Shown here: piece by piece, positions 13,543 through 14,771 of the stretch
Position numbering within the stretch: the stretch's first letter is position 1
How the letters are laid out: each line of letters starts with the position of its first letter
Source: Acidimicrobiaceae bacterium
GTDB lineage: Bacteria > Actinomycetota > Acidimicrobiia > Acidimicrobiales > RAAP-2
Length of the DNA stretch: 14,771 bases
Direction: 5' to 3'
NCBI GenBank assembly: GCA_003131665.1
Contig: PKWA01000104.1
Span: 18,528-33,298, forward strand
The notes under the pieces: generated by a model
Seen by the model: the letters and a program-made list of their open reading frames with translations, nothing else
Told to the model about the DNA's origin: nothing
Databases searched by the model: none
Made by a program: the position numbers and the translations under genes

Positions 13543-14697
13543 CTAGCTTTCCTTCGGCTTGGCCATCGTTTGGTAGTTCCTTTCGGGGTTGATGGTGATC
13601 TCTCCTAAGAAGGTTCCGTCGTCGTCGAGCACGCGGATGTGCTCGTCGACGATGTAGAGACGCACGCGCTTGCCGCGGTGGTGGTGACCGATGCGCACGT
13701 GCAGTACCCGTCCACGGTAGCGGAGAGTGATCTTGCCCCAAGGGTCGACCACATCCTTTCTGAGTCGGTGGTGCGGCTGATTGATCAACGTGTGGGCCGT
13801 GGCTTTGCCCCGGGCCTCGTAGGCCTGGCGCGGCGTGACGCGGCCCTTGGAACGGTGCGGTCGCTGCTCGTTGTAACGAAGAACGACGCGGTCGAGCACT
13901 TGCTGCAGCTCCTCGAGCGACGACGCCGGGTTCTTCACGAGGTAGCGCTTCAAGGTCTGATGCCAGCGCTCGACCTTTCCGCAGGTCTGGGGGTGATAGG
14001 GCGAGGAGTGCTTATAGAGCACGCCGGCGCTGAGCAGATCGCTCTCGAAACCACTGCGACCCCCGCGGTGCGCGGCGTTAAAGATGGCCCCATTGTCCGT
14101 CAACACCGAAGCGGGCGTTCCCCAGATGACACAGGCCCTTTTAAAGAGGTCGCGCACGTCGTGGGCCCGGACAACTGCGTGCACTTCGCAACCGACCACC
14201 ACGCGTGAGTGGTCGTCGATGAAGTTGATGATCTCGACCTCGGTGCCGTCATCTAACTGCCAGTGGGTCATGTCCCCCTGCCAGCACTCATTGGGTAGGT
14301 CCGCCTCGAAGCGAATGTAGGAGGCTTTCGGGCGCTTTCGCGGTTCGGGGGTGATGAAGCCGCGTCGCTTTAACGCGAAGTAGATCGCACTCGCCGAGGG
14401 CACGTTCTCTCGGCGCTTCTCTAAGTGCCAGAGGATCGTCTGCGCGCCGGCGTCGTCACCGCCATCGAGGAGTTCTTTGCGCAGCGCCACGATCTCGTCC
14501 TCCACGTCGTGGCTCATCTGGCGCGGGTTGGCGTGGGGACGCTTGGAGCGTGGCTCGAGCGCCGCCGCGCCGCCACTTCGGTAACGACGGACGAGCTCGT
14601 AGACCCAGGACTTCGAGACGCCGTAAGCGAGGGCCGTCGCTCGGATCGAGCGACCCTCCAACACCACCGAATCGACCACCATCTGCGCCAAAACCAT
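13543..14697 (-). CDS. IS481-family DDE transposase
   Basis: A 384-residue cut-and-paste-type DDE transposase with an integrase (rve) core. An N-terminal helix-turn-helix (about 12-42, with GRSIRATALAYGVSKSWVYE) binds the ends. The catalytic triad is D142 in QGDMTHW, D201 in VLTDNGA and E243 in GKVERWH, with the IS481 hallmark SSPYHPQTCGKVERWHQTL. The C-terminal part ends in a small beta domain (RGKRVRLYIVDEHIRVLDDD). All residues are intact and there is no frameshift, so the enzyme may be active. ATG 14697 is chosen because AGGGG lies 8 bases before it; GTG 14706 is the alternative in-frame start. It points towards the tRNA gene. Confidence 0.92.
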   Translation of the reverse strand: MVLAQMVVDSVVLEGRSIRATALAYGVSKSWVYELVRRYRSGGAAALEPRSKRPHANPRQMSHDVEDEIVALRKELLDGGDDAGAQTILWHLEKRRENVPSASAIYFALKRRGFITPEPRKRPKASYIRFEADLPNECWQGDMTHWQLDDGTEVEIINFIDDHSRVVVGCEVHAVVRAHDVRDLFKRACVIWGTPASVLTDNGAIFNAAHRGGRSGFESDLLSAGVLYKHSSPYHPQTCGKVERWHQTLKRYLVKNPASSLEELQQVLDRVVLRYNEQRPHRSKGRVTPRQAYEARGKATAHTLINQPHHRLRKDVVDPWGKITLRYRGRVLHVRIGHHHRGKRVRLYIVDEHIRVLDDDGTFLGEITINPERNYQTMAKPKES

Positions 14698-14718
14698 AGG
14701 AAGCACCCCTAAAGAAAG

Positions 14719-14753
14719 TGTCCACTATGTCTCGCAACAGCTGTCCATTATGT
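14719..14753. repeat. Two direct copies of the IS end motif
   Basis: TGTCCACTATGT (14719-14730) and TGTCCATTATGT (14742-14753) match at 11 of 12 bases with a period of 23. Tandem end motifs are a feature of IS481-type ends and probably bind transposase. At the left end only one copy is present. Confidence 0.6.
14721..14739 (-). repeat. Right terminal inverted repeat of the IS
   Basis: The reverse complement reads TGTTGCGAGACATAGTGGA and pairs with the left repeat at 13506-13524. The bases from 14740 to the end of the window (32 bases) hold the second copy of the end motif and no gene. Confidence 0.68.
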
Positions 14754-14771
14754 TAAAAACTCAGACACCTC

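Larger units (their letters stand above)
13506..14739 (-). mobile_element. IS481-family insertion sequence
   Basis: About 1.23 kb with one full-length transposase gene on the minus strand, bounded by imperfect terminal inverted repeats (13506-13524 and 14721-14739, 17 of 19 matching). The left end lies 9 bp after the tRNA. I find no adjoining target-site duplication, and a second copy of the end motif at 14742-14753 leaves open whether the right boundary is further out, near or past the window edge. Confidence 0.75.

Noticed and set aside
13497..14771. Target-site duplication flanking the IS
   Set aside because: The bases beside 13506 (CTGTTT) and 14739 (GCTGTC) share only CTGT at offset positions, which is not an adjoining direct repeat.
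1..14771. CRISPR array, toxin-antitoxin pair or defence island
   Set aside because: No regularly spaced repeats, no pair of small toxin/antitoxin-like genes, and no recognised defence genes; the UvrD-type helicase alone, without nuclease or partner genes, does not indicate a defence system.

Overview
The window is a gene-dense, high-GC (roughly 60-65% by eye) bacterial chromosome segment that looks actinobacterial, most likely from the Acidimicrobiia or a close relative. The signs are GTG/ATG starts with GTGA/ATGA stop-start overlaps, a SARP/BTAD-type regulator, a tRNA gene without an encoded CCA, and several lone gene starts preceded by a TANNNT -10 box at leaderless spacing instead of a ribosome binding site. 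The taxonomic call is inference; there is no rRNA or marker gene to settle it.

Layout. Positions 2-1568 (+) hold a tight run: the C-terminal part of an S1-domain protein, a FabZ-like 3-hydroxyacyl-ACP dehydratase and exodeoxyribonuclease III, joined by 4-base overlaps. Converging on it (1565-4794, -) are a compact UvrD/Rep-type helicase and, downstream, an acetolactate-synthase-like ThDP enzyme. Divergent from the helicase, 4867-8318 (+) is a cell-wall-flavoured cassette: an alpha/beta hydrolase, a membrane-anchored Mur ligase that keeps the MurF catalytic core but has no MurF N-terminal domain, and a D-Ala-D-Ala ligase-like ATP-grasp enzyme. Facing it on the minus strand (11241-8202) is a three-gene group: a sigma-factor-like protein, a secreted Ser/Thr-rich protein, and a three-TM protein with a SARP/BTAD module at its C-terminus. 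The last gene runs 117 bp into the end of the ligase gene. Then come a small acidic unknown protein (11378-11722, +), a lipoprotein and an unknown acidic protein in one minus-strand operon (12641-11719), and an inositol-monophosphatase-family phosphatase (12678-13409, +) followed at once by tRNA-Val(UAC). A complete IS481-family insertion sequence (about 13506-14739, transposase on -) sits 9 bp past the tRNA.

How the genes may work together. The hydrolase-Mur ligase-Ddl trio looks like one transcription unit acting on peptide or cell-wall precursors at the membrane. The sigma-like / secreted Ser-Thr-rich / membrane-tethered BTAD group looks like an envelope-to-gene signalling unit, and is the best candidate here for something not well described. 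The rest is mostly housekeeping (repair nuclease, helicase, dehydratase, phosphatase). Compactness is striking: no stretch over 300 bases lacks a gene, two convergent pairs share a single CTAG as both stop codons, and one divergent pair is separated by about 36-39 bp.
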